From NCBI GenBank assembly GCA_964396965.1, contig CAYNGD010000003.1, positions 1 through 64,000 on the forward strand: a DNA stretch of 64,000 nucleotides. Reading direction: 5' to 3'. The position numbers and the translations under genes were made by a program. The notes under the pieces are model-generated. The model saw nothing but the letters and a program-made list of their open reading frames with translations. It was not told where the DNA came from and made no database searches. Below, one piece after another: positions 32,698-40,054 of this stretch. Each line of letters begins with the position of its first letter. The first letter of the stretch is position 1. The stretch comes from JABMRW01 sp964396965. GTDB taxonomy: Bacteria > Chloroflexota > Dehalococcoidia > Dehalococcoidales > BS750m-G39.

Positions 32698-33220
32698 TTT
32701 TCTTCTGCAAAAAGCCAAGGCTTTTCACGGTGATGTCTGTGCCGGTATAGTCCTGGGCACACGATTGACCATAGCCGGCATGAAGGCTCTGGGTATGGAC
32801 CCCACAAAGCGTAACCGCGACCTTATCGTTTTTGTGGAGATTGACCGCTGTATGTCAGACGCAGTGCAGGCCATTACGGGCTGTTCACTGGGGCACCGCA
32901 CCCTGAAGTATATTAACTACGGCAGGTTTGCTGCCACTTTCTATGACATGAGTAGAAACCGGGCAGTGCGTGTCTCCCGACGTAATCTACCTATGGGTAA
33001 TGAAGACCTTGTTGAAGCATACACAAACGCTCCAGAAGAGGAGTTGATCAAACTGGAGGAGGTTAAAGTCAGCCTGGATAGTCATGACCTGCCGGGCAGG
33101 CCACAATCGATGGAGGAGTGCAGCCATTGTGGCGAGCTTATCTTTGATAGTAGAGGGGTCAATGCGGATGGTAAGCTCTTGTGCCGGGCCTGTGCCAGTG
33201 GTGCTTATTATAGCCATTAA
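32681..33220 (+). CDS. FmdE-family protein with C-terminal zinc ribbon
   Basis: A 179-residue protein resembling FmdE, first described with the molybdenum formylmethanofuran dehydrogenase operon of methanogens. Conserved features are HGDVC (H16, C20), DRCMSDAVQAITGCSLGH (C57 to H72), and a zinc ribbon C147-x2-C150 ... C168-x2-C171. The formylmethanofuran enzyme itself is absent, as in most bacteria with FmdE. Its overlap with the importer ATPase suggests a role in handling the imported metal, perhaps as a binding or insertion factor. Confidence 0.87.
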   Translation: MDENFDFLLQKAKAFHGDVCAGIVLGTRLTIAGMKALGMDPTKRNRDLIVFVEIDRCMSDAVQAITGCSLGHRTLKYINYGRFAATFYDMSRNRAVRVSRRNLPMGNEDLVEAYTNAPEEELIKLEEVKVSLDSHDLPGRPQSMEECSHCGELIFDSRGVNADGKLLCRACASGAYYSH

Positions 33221-33248
33221 CCAAAGAGCCAGATAAGGAGGCAAAAAC

Positions 33249-33995
33249 ATGATGAAGCTAATAGACGACCTTATTTCAGCAGTACGTCATAATGCCGCTT
33301 CGGCTAAGGATGTGCGAGTGGGGGTCTCTTGGACCGGGGTATGGGGCAAGTACTGCGGGCTTTCCAAGACCTACGGTGTACCTTTTGTCCATGGCAACTA
33401 CACCCGTGATATGGGCCACTTGACCGAAAAGACCACCCTGGAACTGGCGGAGTACGCCAAGTCCTGGAACCTGATTGAGGCCAGCATCGGGGTAGCCGCC
33501 ATCAATTCGATGATTAAGGCTAAAGGGGCAGTCAACATCAACGCACGGGAAATCATCCTGCGTAAGGGGCAGGGCAAACGGATAGCGATGTCGGGTGCCT
33601 TTCCCTTTACCCCGGAACTCAAAAAGCTGGCCAAGCAGTTGTGGGTGATGGAACTGGACCAGAGTCAGCTTAATCCAGCCCAAGGCATCATCACTGAAAC
33701 TGCTGCTGAATACATCATTCCAGAGTGCGACATAGTGATTATCACCGGCTCCACACTCATCAATAAATCCATGGAAAGACTGCTGGAACTGGCCCGGTTA
33801 GCTAAAGCCTATACTGTTGTTCTCGGCCCCAGCACTCCACTGAGTGAAGTTCTTTTTGACTATGGCGCTCACTTGGTAGCAGGCGCTGAAGTCGTCCAGC
33901 CTGAAGCGGTGCTCAAGAAGCTAAGCCAGAGCGGGGGCATGCTGGATACCAAGGTCTGCCCGGGCGAAATTGCATTTAAGGTTCTGGAAAGATGA
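33249..33995 (+). CDS. DUF4213/DUF364 putative metal-chelation protein
   Basis: A 248-residue protein with the two-part architecture of the DUF4213 (enolase N-like) and DUF364 (Rossmann-like) family, proposed to bind metals. Recognisable parts are GNYTRDMG (about 50-60), IGVAAINSMI (about 76-85), and the DUF364 segment with CDIVIITGSTLINKSMERLLELA and VVLGPSTPLSEVLFDYG. It follows fmdE by 28 bp with RBS AAGGAGG, and its stop overlaps the next methyltransferase start (ATGA). The family commonly neighbours FecCD-type importers; the true ligand is unknown. Confidence 0.85.
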   Translation: MMKLIDDLISAVRHNAASAKDVRVGVSWTGVWGKYCGLSKTYGVPFVHGNYTRDMGHLTEKTTLELAEYAKSWNLIEASIGVAAINSMIKAKGAVNINAREIILRKGQGKRIAMSGAFPFTPELKKLAKQLWVMELDQSQLNPAQGIITETAAEYIIPECDIVIITGSTLINKSMERLLELARLAKAYTVVLGPSTPLSEVLFDYGAHLVAGAEVVQPEAVLKKLSQSGGMLDTKVCPGEIAFKVLER

Positions 33996-34642
33996 ACTAC
34001 CAGACCGACCCTCAGCGGATGAACCTGATTGCCAAACTCGCCTTTGCCCCGATATACCCCTATTTAGCCCAGCAGATAAGGGACAAGTTCGGCATAACCA
34101 ATGGAATATGCGTTGACCTTGGTTCGGGCCCGGCCTCACTGGCTATCGCCATAGCCCGCATCACCGATTTAACCATCTATTCCTTGGACATCCAGCCTGA
34201 GATGATCAGTGTTGCTCGGCAGAATATCGCCGAAGCCGGGTTTTCTTCCCGTATACGCGCCGTAACTGCCGATGTGTGTCGGATGCCCTTTGAAGATAAT
34301 TCGGTTGACCTGATGGTTAGCCGCGGCTCTATTTTCTTCTGGGAAGACCGGGTAACGGCTTTCCGGGAAATATACCGTGTCCTCCGGCCCGGCGGGGTAG
34401 CCTACTGCGGCGGCAGCCTTGGTGACGATACCACGCGGGCGCAGGTAATAGCCGCCTTCAATACCATTGCTGAACTCCAACCATATAAGGAAGATTGGCA
34501 GCACACAGTCAGCCGCAATATGAATAAGCTGACCTTGGAAACCATGCTCGAAGAACTGGGGCAGGCTGGCGTGCCGGGCACCGTGGAAAAAGAAAACGGA
34601 GGTATCTGGGCACAGATAATCAAACTGAATAACGAGGCGTAA
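33992..34642 (+). CDS. Class I SAM-dependent methyltransferase
   Basis: A 216-residue Rossmann methyltransferase. The SAM motif I is VDLGSGPASLAIAIA (about 35-49), motif II DIQPEMISVARQNI, motif IV-like VDLMVSRGSIFFWED and the post-motif VLRPGGVAYCGGSLGD. It overlaps the DUF364 gene by 4 bp, so it belongs to the metal operon. Such enzymes near metal importers may make metallophores, but the substrate cannot be told from the sequence. Confidence 0.87.
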   Translation: MNYQTDPQRMNLIAKLAFAPIYPYLAQQIRDKFGITNGICVDLGSGPASLAIAIARITDLTIYSLDIQPEMISVARQNIAEAGFSSRIRAVTADVCRMPFEDNSVDLMVSRGSIFFWEDRVTAFREIYRVLRPGGVAYCGGSLGDDTTRAQVIAAFNTIAELQPYKEDWQHTVSRNMNKLTLETMLEELGQAGVPGTVEKENGGIWAQIIKLNNEA

Positions 34643-34644
34643 TA

Positions 34645-34728
34645 ATGGGCAACAGCGATATAACTCCGGGAAGCAGCCCGAGGAATATAGACTGGGCACT
34701 GGTATGGTGGAACAAATGTCTTGAATAG
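34645..34728 (+). pseudogene. Mini-ORF, possible 5' remnant of a second methyltransferase
   Basis: A 27-codon frame that starts 2 bp after the methyltransferase stop (TAATAATG), encoding a peptide with NIDWALVWWNKCLE. IDW-x-x-x-W is a common N-terminal motif in small methyltransferases of metal-importer clusters, so this may be the stub of a deleted gene. The sequence after 34728 is gene-free up to yqeC. It could also be a chance frame. Confidence 0.3.
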
Positions 34729-34880
34729 GTCTAGTCTCCGCACCCCACAACTATTGGCGGTCCTAATTACCAAGAAGTCTTGTTCTGGTTCAGACCCAAG
34801 ATAGTCCTAAGAATAGGATACGAGGTCTAACTTGACTTTTAAAGCTGTTTGCAGTAGTTCTTATAAGTATTCAGGAAAAG

Positions 34881-35663
34881 ATGAAAATAAAGCAAGCTTT
34901 TGATATTCACACTGGTGAAGTGATAAGTCTCGTAGGTGGCGGTGGCAAAACGGCTCTGATGTTTGCCATAGCCCGTGAAATGGTTCTGGACAAGAACCGA
35001 ATTATTACCACGACCACCACCAAAATCTTCGAACCCTTACCTTCTCAGACACAAAAACTTCTTGTGGAGAAAAATGAGGTGAAACTGCTAAAGTTGCTGC
35101 TCCAGCAAATTGATAATTACACTCATATCACCTTAGCCAGTGAAAAACTAGGTTCGGGAAAGTTAAATGGCATCAACCCAGAGCTGGTGACAAAGCTAGC
35201 CGGAATTGAGAAAATATCTTGCATTATTATTGAAGCAGACGGAGCAGCACACAAATCGCTGAAAGCACCAAACGCAACGGAGCCGGTAATGCCAGATAAT
35301 ACCTCCCTGGTCATACCAGTCGTGGGCGTTGATGCCTTGGGTTGCCGCTTGACTAAAGAAGAGGTTTTTAGACCAGAAATTGCTGCCGAGTTACTCGGAG
35401 TGCCCATTGGCGAGGTTATGACAGCCGAGTTGATTGCTCGCTTGATAACTCACCCCCGGGGTATAACCAAAGGAAGCCCGGAAGGGGCAAGGATTATCCC
35501 GTTTATAAATAAAATGGATTTAAATGAAGGTTTGTCAAAGGGAAGAATCATGGCAAATATGATTTTGGCAATGGGTCATTCTCAAATAAAGTACGTCGTG
35601 CTAGGTCAAGCTCAATCACCAAACCCTGTGACAGAAGTCATTCGGGAGAAAAATCATGGCTGA
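34881..35663 (+). CDS. yqeC: YqeC-type selenium-dependent hydroxylase accessory protein
   Basis: A 260-residue P-loop protein. The start FDIHTGEVISLVGGGGKTALMF holds the Walker A motif GGGGKT (about 18-23); TTTTTKIFEP, IIIEADGAAHKSLKAP and NKMDLNEG are the family marks. YqeC co-occurs with selenium-dependent molybdenum hydroxylases and is thought to help mature their cofactor. No molybdenum hydroxylase, selD or mocA is in this window, so it acts on an enzyme encoded elsewhere, or is left over. The gene is A/T-rich and within the rnpB island. Confidence 0.87.
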   Translation: MKIKQAFDIHTGEVISLVGGGGKTALMFAIAREMVLDKNRIITTTTTKIFEPLPSQTQKLLVEKNEVKLLKLLLQQIDNYTHITLASEKLGSGKLNGINPELVTKLAGIEKISCIIIEADGAAHKSLKAPNATEPVMPDNTSLVIPVVGVDALGCRLTKEEVFRPEIAAELLGVPIGEVMTAELIARLITHPRGITKGSPEGARIIPFINKMDLNEGLSKGRIMANMILAMGHSQIKYVVLGQAQSPNPVTEVIREKNHG

Positions 35664-35923
35664 TATCTATGCCGATTGTCCTTAAAGACATTGCTGCTTC
35701 ACTGTACCTGCAAGTCTCAAGTACGCTCCTGACATTAAACAACAGTGATTTTAAAATTATCCCCTCTGAGGAGAGACTCCAACATAATGGAATCGCGTTC
35801 AAAGCCGATTACTTATAAGACTGAACATTACGCTATCTTGTGTCGGGGGGTTTTGGGCGTGTGAGGGCAGGCTACGTGCCGAAGTATATCATTGCTTATT
35901 CTCTCTCCGCAGTCTTTAGCAGG
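35664..35923. other. Gene-free spacer between yqeC and fur
   Basis: About 260 bp with no gene or RNA that I recognise. A 9-codon frame at 35656-35685 overlaps the yqeC end and is not convincing. The fur promoter starts at 35924. Confidence 0.5.
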
Positions 35924-35969
35924 TTGACAAATACCTATTGCATAAAATATAATTGCAACTAGGTGCAAT
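35924..35969 (+). promoter_or_regulatory. fur promoter with Nur/Fur-type box
   Basis: TTGACA (35924-35929), an 18-bp spacer and TATAAT (35948-35953). Overlapping the -10 and start site is the inverted repeat ATTGCAACTAGGTGCAAT (35952-35969), nearly the same as the perfect palindrome before cbiM. The site is well placed for autorepression. Confidence 0.75.
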
Positions 35970-35973
35970 AACC

Positions 35974-36387
35974 ATGAGCTGCTTGGAAACATTAAGAGAA
36001 AAAGACCTGAAGCTAACTCCCCAGAGAAGACTGATAATAGACATTATTAACGATGCTCATTCACATCTTACGGGAGAAAATATTATCGACTATGTACAGA
36101 GCAAGATGCCAAGAGTAAATAAGTCTACCATTTACCGCACTCTGGATATCTTGGAACAAGCCGGATGCGTTTTTAAGAGTAAATACGGCAATCATTTCAT
36201 CTACCATCACGCTGAAGAAGGCCATCATCATCACCTGGTTTGCCGGAGGTGCGGTAAAACCGTGGAATGTTCGGAAAATCTCTTCAGTCAGGTTGAGCAG
36301 TCTGTGGCGGAAAAATATGGCTTCCAGGTTAGTTTCAGACATATCGTGATGAATGGTCTTTGTGGTAACTGTAAAAATCAAGGTTAG
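35974..36387 (+). CDS. Fur-family metalloregulator (candidate nickel regulator)
   Basis: A 137-residue Fur-type repressor. Winged helix about 10-80 with LTPQRRLIIDIIND and NKSTIYRTLDILEQAG; the dimerisation domain has H84-H87, C90-x2-C93 and C130-x2-C133, the structural zinc pairs. ATG at 35974 is preferred over an upstream in-frame TTG (35953), which lies inside the operator. A matching TTGCAA-N4-TTGCAA box precedes both this gene and the CbiM transporter, which points to nickel (Nur-like) or cobalt sensing rather than iron. Confidence 0.9.
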   Translation: MSCLETLREKDLKLTPQRRLIIDIINDAHSHLTGENIIDYVQSKMPRVNKSTIYRTLDILEQAGCVFKSKYGNHFIYHHAEEGHHHHLVCRRCGKTVECSENLFSQVEQSVAEKYGFQVSFRHIVMNGLCGNCKNQG

Positions 36388-36419
36388 CTGAAGGGTACAG
36401 ATTATTTTTTTGCTCTTGT

Positions 36420-36437
36420 ATTGCAACTAGTTGCAAT
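36420..36437. promoter_or_regulatory. Perfect Nur-like operator upstream of cbiM
   Basis: An 18-bp perfect palindrome, ATTGCAACTAGTTGCAAT, 27 bp before the cbiM ATG. It matches the box at 35952-35969 except for one base. As I recall, the Nur box of Streptomyces is TTGCAA-N5-TTGCAA; here the spacing is 4. Confidence 0.75.
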
Positions 36438-36464
36438 TAGAATAAGGAGGTAAAGGAGTATCAG

Positions 36465-37496
36465 ATGCACATACCTGATGGTTATTTGAGTCCGGCCACA
36501 TGTGGAACTATGTACGCCGTCTCCGTACCTTTCTGGTATCTAGCCGTTAATCGTGTCCGCAAGTTTCTTACCACCCGCACTGTACCGGTGCTGGCCCTTT
36601 TCGCCGCTTTCTCCTTTGTTTTAATGATGTTCAATGTCCCTATACCCGGGGGAACGACCGCGCATGCGGTGGGTGCAACGCTTCTGGCCATCGTACTGGG
36701 TCCCTGGTCCGCTGTGTTGGGTGTTTCGGTAGCGCTGGGAATTCAGGCATTATTTTTCGGCGATGGTGGCCTGCTCACCTTTGGTGCTAACTGCTTTAAC
36801 ATGGCTATCGTCATGCCGCTGGTAGGATATTTTATTTATAAAGTAATATCGAGCAATTCGGAGGCTGGTTCGCCCCGCCGTGTGCTGGGGGCAGTCATAG
36901 GGAGCTATGTAGGTATAGTCGCCGCTGCTGCTGCAGCCGGAATTGAGCTCGGTATTCAGCCTGCCCTATTTCACGCTGCCAATGGCACCCCGCTCTATTC
37001 TCCATACAGTCTGGGCGTGGCTCTGCCGGCGATGCTAATTGCACACCTGGCTGTGGCAGGTCCAATTGAAGCCGCGGTAACGGGTGGGGTAGTCGCCTAT
37101 TTGCAACGATCTCATACCAGCCTTATTAAGGCAGATAGTTCGAGGAAGAAAGAGGGCAAACTCTGGGTTCTCTGGGGGGCTCTCGGGGTGTTAGCCTTGG
37201 CTGCTCCGCTAGGACTCCTAGCATCCGGTACTGCTTGGGGTGAGTGGGGAGTAGATGAACTTCAGAAGATGGGCCTAGGCTTCATACCCCAGGGGCTGCA
37301 GAAATTGGCAGGCTGGTGGCCAGCTCCGCTGCCAGACTATGGCTTCCCGAGAATGGGAGCAGTCATCGGCTATATCCTGTCTGCTGTGGTAGGCATGGCT
37401 CTGGTGGCTTTCCTCCTCTGGATGCTTGGCCGGTGGCTCAGTCGCAAGAACTTATCCAAGCCAAGGCTGTCCCCCAAAGAGGAACCGGAAGGGTGA
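36465..37496 (+). CDS. cbiM: Energy-coupling factor S component CbiM with PDGLE domain
   Basis: A 343-residue membrane protein for nickel or cobalt uptake. The N-terminal M-H-I-P-D-G (His2) is the metal-coordinating arm, which must start exactly here, so the ATG at 36465 is certain. About seven helices make the CbiM/NikM part (1-220), including MFNVPIPGGTTAHAVGATL; the C-terminal 100 residues are a PDGLE/NikN-type domain with WGEWG and DYGFPRMGAVIGYILSAVVG. A fused CbiM-NikN form is found in both nickel and cobalt systems. RBS AAGGAGG. Confidence 0.93.
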   Translation: MHIPDGYLSPATCGTMYAVSVPFWYLAVNRVRKFLTTRTVPVLALFAAFSFVLMMFNVPIPGGTTAHAVGATLLAIVLGPWSAVLGVSVALGIQALFFGDGGLLTFGANCFNMAIVMPLVGYFIYKVISSNSEAGSPRRVLGAVIGSYVGIVAAAAAAGIELGIQPALFHAANGTPLYSPYSLGVALPAMLIAHLAVAGPIEAAVTGGVVAYLQRSHTSLIKADSSRKKEGKLWVLWGALGVLALAAPLGLLASGTAWGEWGVDELQKMGLGFIPQGLQKLAGWWPAPLPDYGFPRMGAVIGYILSAVVGMALVAFLLWMLGRWLSRKNLSKPRLSPKEEPEG

Positions 37497-38311
37497 AAGG
37501 CGAAGGTTTTCTTACCAAGAACATCTCCAGTTTAACCCACACCCTGGAATCTATAATTTCGACCGAAGATTTGTGCCGCGCTCCGGGATTACTCCAGGGC
37601 TTAGACTCAAGGGTTAAAGTGGTGACCTTCCTGCTTTTCATTGTCATGGTTGGCCTGGCACGGAGTCTATCGGCACTGGCGATAATATTTGTCCTGATCT
37701 TGACTTTGAGTTTCCTCTCTAAAGTGCCGCTGGTGTTTTTCCTCAAGCGTGTTCTCATCTTCATCCCTATCTTTACCGCGGTGATTGCCCTGCCGGCTCT
37801 CTTTATCACACCGGGCTCACCTCTGGTAGCCCTTGCCGGTAAGATAATCATTACTGAGCAAGGCGCCCGCACTGCCGGGCTCCTGTTCCTTAGAGTAACG
37901 GACTCACTGTCTTTTGGGGTGCTCCTCATTCTGACTACACCCTGGGCCAGCATACTCGTGGCATTACGTTGGCTTCGTATACCATCGCTACTCGTAGACA
38001 TCCTGGGCATGACTTACCGTTATATATTTCTCTTATTGCATACTACCAATTCTATGTTCCTAGCGCGCCGAAGCCGCACCATAGGGAGCTTCTCCAGCGG
38101 AGAAAACCGACGATGGCTGATTAGGGCCTTAACCACAACGATGGCCAAGTCACAATACCTTAGCGAGGAAGTATATCTCGCTATGCTTTCCCGGGGTTAC
38201 CAGGGAGAAACACGTGTCTTGAATGACTTTAGAATAAGGCGCCGGGATTTATTATGGGTAGCCTTTGCCTTGATTGCCGCATCTATCTTATTCTGGGGTA
38301 ACTATCTATGA
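37493..38311 (+). CDS. cbiQ: Energy-coupling factor transmembrane protein CbiQ
   Basis: A 272-residue T component. It begins with GTG at 37493, overlapping the cbiM stop (GTGA); longer in-frame readings into cbiM are not credible. Features are LQGLDSRVKVVTFLLFIVMVGLARS at the first helix, several hydrophobic segments, and the C-terminal cytoplasmic coupling helices with the Ala-Arg-Gly type motif LAMLSRGYQGETRVL. It links CbiM to the CbiO ATPase. Confidence 0.92.
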   Translation: MKGEGFLTKNISSLTHTLESIISTEDLCRAPGLLQGLDSRVKVVTFLLFIVMVGLARSLSALAIIFVLILTLSFLSKVPLVFFLKRVLIFIPIFTAVIALPALFITPGSPLVALAGKIIITEQGARTAGLLFLRVTDSLSFGVLLILTTPWASILVALRWLRIPSLLVDILGMTYRYIFLLLHTTNSMFLARRSRTIGSFSSGENRRWLIRALTTTMAKSQYLSEEVYLAMLSRGYQGETRVLNDFRIRRRDLLWVAFALIAASILFWGNYL

Positions 38312-39132
38312 GCATATTTGACACAGGGCATATTTTCGAGGCAAAGAACCTGAGCTATGATTATCCAGGAAATGTTCCGGCTTTGAGACAGGTCAACTTT
38401 ACCACTGGAGCGGGAGAATTGATAGCCCTGGTAGGAGTGAATGGCTCTGGGAAGAGCACTCTACTCAAGCTACTGGACGGACTTATATTTCCCACAGACG
38501 GAGAGGTGCTGGCTTTTGGGCATCCTCTTTCCGAAGAGACATTAAAAGACGGGACTTTTGTTGCAGAATTTCGCCGCAAAGTCGGGCTGGTGTTTCAGGA
38601 CCCGGATGTGCAGCTCTTTTCTTCCACGGTCTGGGACGAAGTAACCTTCGGCCCACTTCAGTTGGGAATTCCCAAGGAGGAAGTAGTATCCAGAGGTCTG
38701 GAAGCCCTCAAACTGCTCAACATCGCTCATCTTCGAGAGCGTCCCCCGTATCTTCTCTCTGGTGGGGAGAAAAAGAAGGTCTCCCTGGCTTCCGTGCTTT
38801 CATTGCATCCCCAGGTTCTCCTCCTTGACGAGCCTACTACTGGCCTGGATCCGCAGAGTCAGGGAAATCTTATTGATTTCCTGTTTCAATGGGCCGATGA
38901 GGGAAGGAGCGTGGTTTTCAGTACTCAAGACCTAGATATTGTGGAGGAGATTGCTACCCGTGTGATTGTCATGGGAGCCGAACATAACATTCTGGCTGAC
39001 GGTAAGCCGGAAGAATTCCTGTCTGATCCAGATTTTCTCCTTCGGACTAACCTTGTCCATGAACACTCACACAGGCATAGGGAACTCGTACACCGCCACC
39101 CACACCTGCACGAGCACCAGCACCAGCACTAA
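38308..39132 (+). CDS. cbiO: Energy-coupling factor ATPase CbiO with His-rich tail
   Basis: A 274-residue ATPase. Walker A is GVNGSGKST, then FQDPDVQLFSSTVWDEVTFGPLQLG (a typical ECF Q-loop), signature LSGGEKKK and Walker B LLLDEPTTGLDP. The last 24 residues contain eleven histidines (alternating HxH pattern). Such tails are common in nickel-handling proteins and support nickel, although storage or sensing is only inferred. ATG overlaps the cbiQ stop (ATGA). Confidence 0.93.
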   Translation: MSIFDTGHIFEAKNLSYDYPGNVPALRQVNFTTGAGELIALVGVNGSGKSTLLKLLDGLIFPTDGEVLAFGHPLSEETLKDGTFVAEFRRKVGLVFQDPDVQLFSSTVWDEVTFGPLQLGIPKEEVVSRGLEALKLLNIAHLRERPPYLLSGGEKKKVSLASVLSLHPQVLLLDEPTTGLDPQSQGNLIDFLFQWADEGRSVVFSTQDLDIVEEIATRVIVMGAEHNILADGKPEEFLSDPDFLLRTNLVHEHSHRHRELVHRHPHLHEHQHQH

Positions 39133-39188
39133 GGAATATTACCAGAACGGAACCAACGATATAGATGTACTTAGTTATTGCCTGGCCT

Positions 39189-39440
39189 TCATGAATTCTC
39201 CACACGTGATCTGCCCCCCAGCCATTTTTGATAGCCGGTGATAATCTGCTGATAGCGCTCGATAGTTTTGGGGTCCCGGTCGCTTTGCGCTAGCTCCTGT
39301 GATATAATTCGAAAGGGTCTGCCATATCAAGGCAATTGTAGTGCATGCCAGCTGGCATACTGTGCACAAGCTGAAAAGCGATACTTTTGGCAATTGCCTG
39401 AATTTGGCTTTCGGTTAGTCTTGTAACTCGGCTTACAGGT
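39189..39440 (-). pseudogene. Decayed N-terminal fragment of a tyrosine recombinase (integrase)
   Basis: On the complementary strand, one frame gives SQELAQSDRDPKTIERYQQI and continues ITGYQKWLGGR before TGA (39191-39189). This is a typical integrase core-binding (SAM-like) domain: x-DPKTIExYxxxIxxFxxWLGGR. The preceding portion (LTESQIQAIAKSIAFQLV ... MADPFELY) continues in the next frame, ending at TAG (39292-39290), so at least one frameshift divides it. The catalytic domain is missing. Its 5' end touches the 39425-39450 att repeat, the usual place for an element integrase. Confidence 0.6.
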
Positions 39441-39450
39441 TTACTTGGCC
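39425..39450 (+). repeat. Putative attachment-site repeat, right (duplicate of rnpB end)
   Basis: Exact 26-bp copy of 28541-28566, the rnpB 3' end, in the same orientation and not followed by any RNase P RNA. It marks the right end of the inferred island. Confidence 0.75.
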
Positions 39451-39552
39451 TGACTTTAAGGCAAAGAACTCTCTCCCGCCTCTACTTTTCTTTTATTGCG
39501 CCTACCGTAGTGTCAACATCATTGACAATATTCATCAATATGATTTAAACTA

Positions 39553-39580
39553 TTAACAATTAGTCTATAGTTAATATAAT
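39553..39580 (+). promoter_or_regulatory. marR promoter with inverted-repeat operator
   Basis: TTAACA (39553-39558), a 16-bp spacer and a consensus TATAAT (39575-39580), 15 bp before the ATG. The spacer region carries TTAAC ... GTTAA (39553-39574), a plausible MarR-type operator for autoregulation. Confidence 0.55.
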
Positions 39581-39595
39581 GTTGGGGAAAAGGGA

Positions 39596-40054
39596 ATGAT
39601 AATGGACAAAGCAGAGTCAATTAAGGGAATTGTTGAACTGCAGCGGCAGGCAGGTCGGATTCTGGGGCAGTATGCCGCCAGTGTCTGGCTTGATTCGGGC
39701 CTTACCCTGGCCCAGCTCAGAAGCCTGTTCTTGATTACTAAAAAGGGAACTACCAACTTTAGGAAGCTGGCAGAAGCTTTGGGAGTCACCCCCGCCGGCG
39801 TTACCCGCATTGTTGACCGCCTGGTGGAGCAGGGGCTGGTCAGCCGGAGGGAGGACCCCAGTGACCGCCGCATGATGGTATTGCAGCCAACGGTTAAGGG
39901 GCAAACCATCATAGCTAACCTCAGGGAGAGCGGCATAAATCAAATGACCCGGATACTGACGCTTCTCAGCCTGGAAGAGCTTGATGCTCTGTCTCAAGGG
40001 CTTTCCGCGTTTATAAGGGCGGCCAAAACCTACCAGGGAGAGACTCATCCATGA
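39596..40054 (+). CDS. MarR-family regulator
   Basis: A 152-residue winged-helix regulator. The recognition region reads NFRKLAEALGVTPAGVTRIVDRLVEQGLVSRREDPSDRRMMVLQPT, the diagnostic MarR DNA-binding and wing segment (about residues 53-98), flanked by dimerisation helices. Its stop overlaps the ABC ATPase start (ATGA), so it most likely controls the following exporter genes. The start may be 39596 or 39602 (both ATG). The effector is unknown. Confidence 0.92.
   Translation: MIMDKAESIKGIVELQRQAGRILGQYAASVWLDSGLTLAQLRSLFLITKKGTTNFRKLAEALGVTPAGVTRIVDRLVEQGLVSRREDPSDRRMMVLQPTVKGQTIIANLRESGINQMTRILTLLSLEELDALSQGLSAFIRAAKTYQGETHP

Noticed and set aside
36388..36464. Cobalamin riboswitch before cbiM
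   Set aside because: Only 77 bp separate fur and cbiM and they contain the Nur-like palindrome; there is no B12-box sequence and no room for the aptamer.
37316..37492. N-terminal extension of CbiQ into cbiM
   Set aside because: The frame stays open by chance; family N-terminus and the GTGA overlap place the start at 37493.
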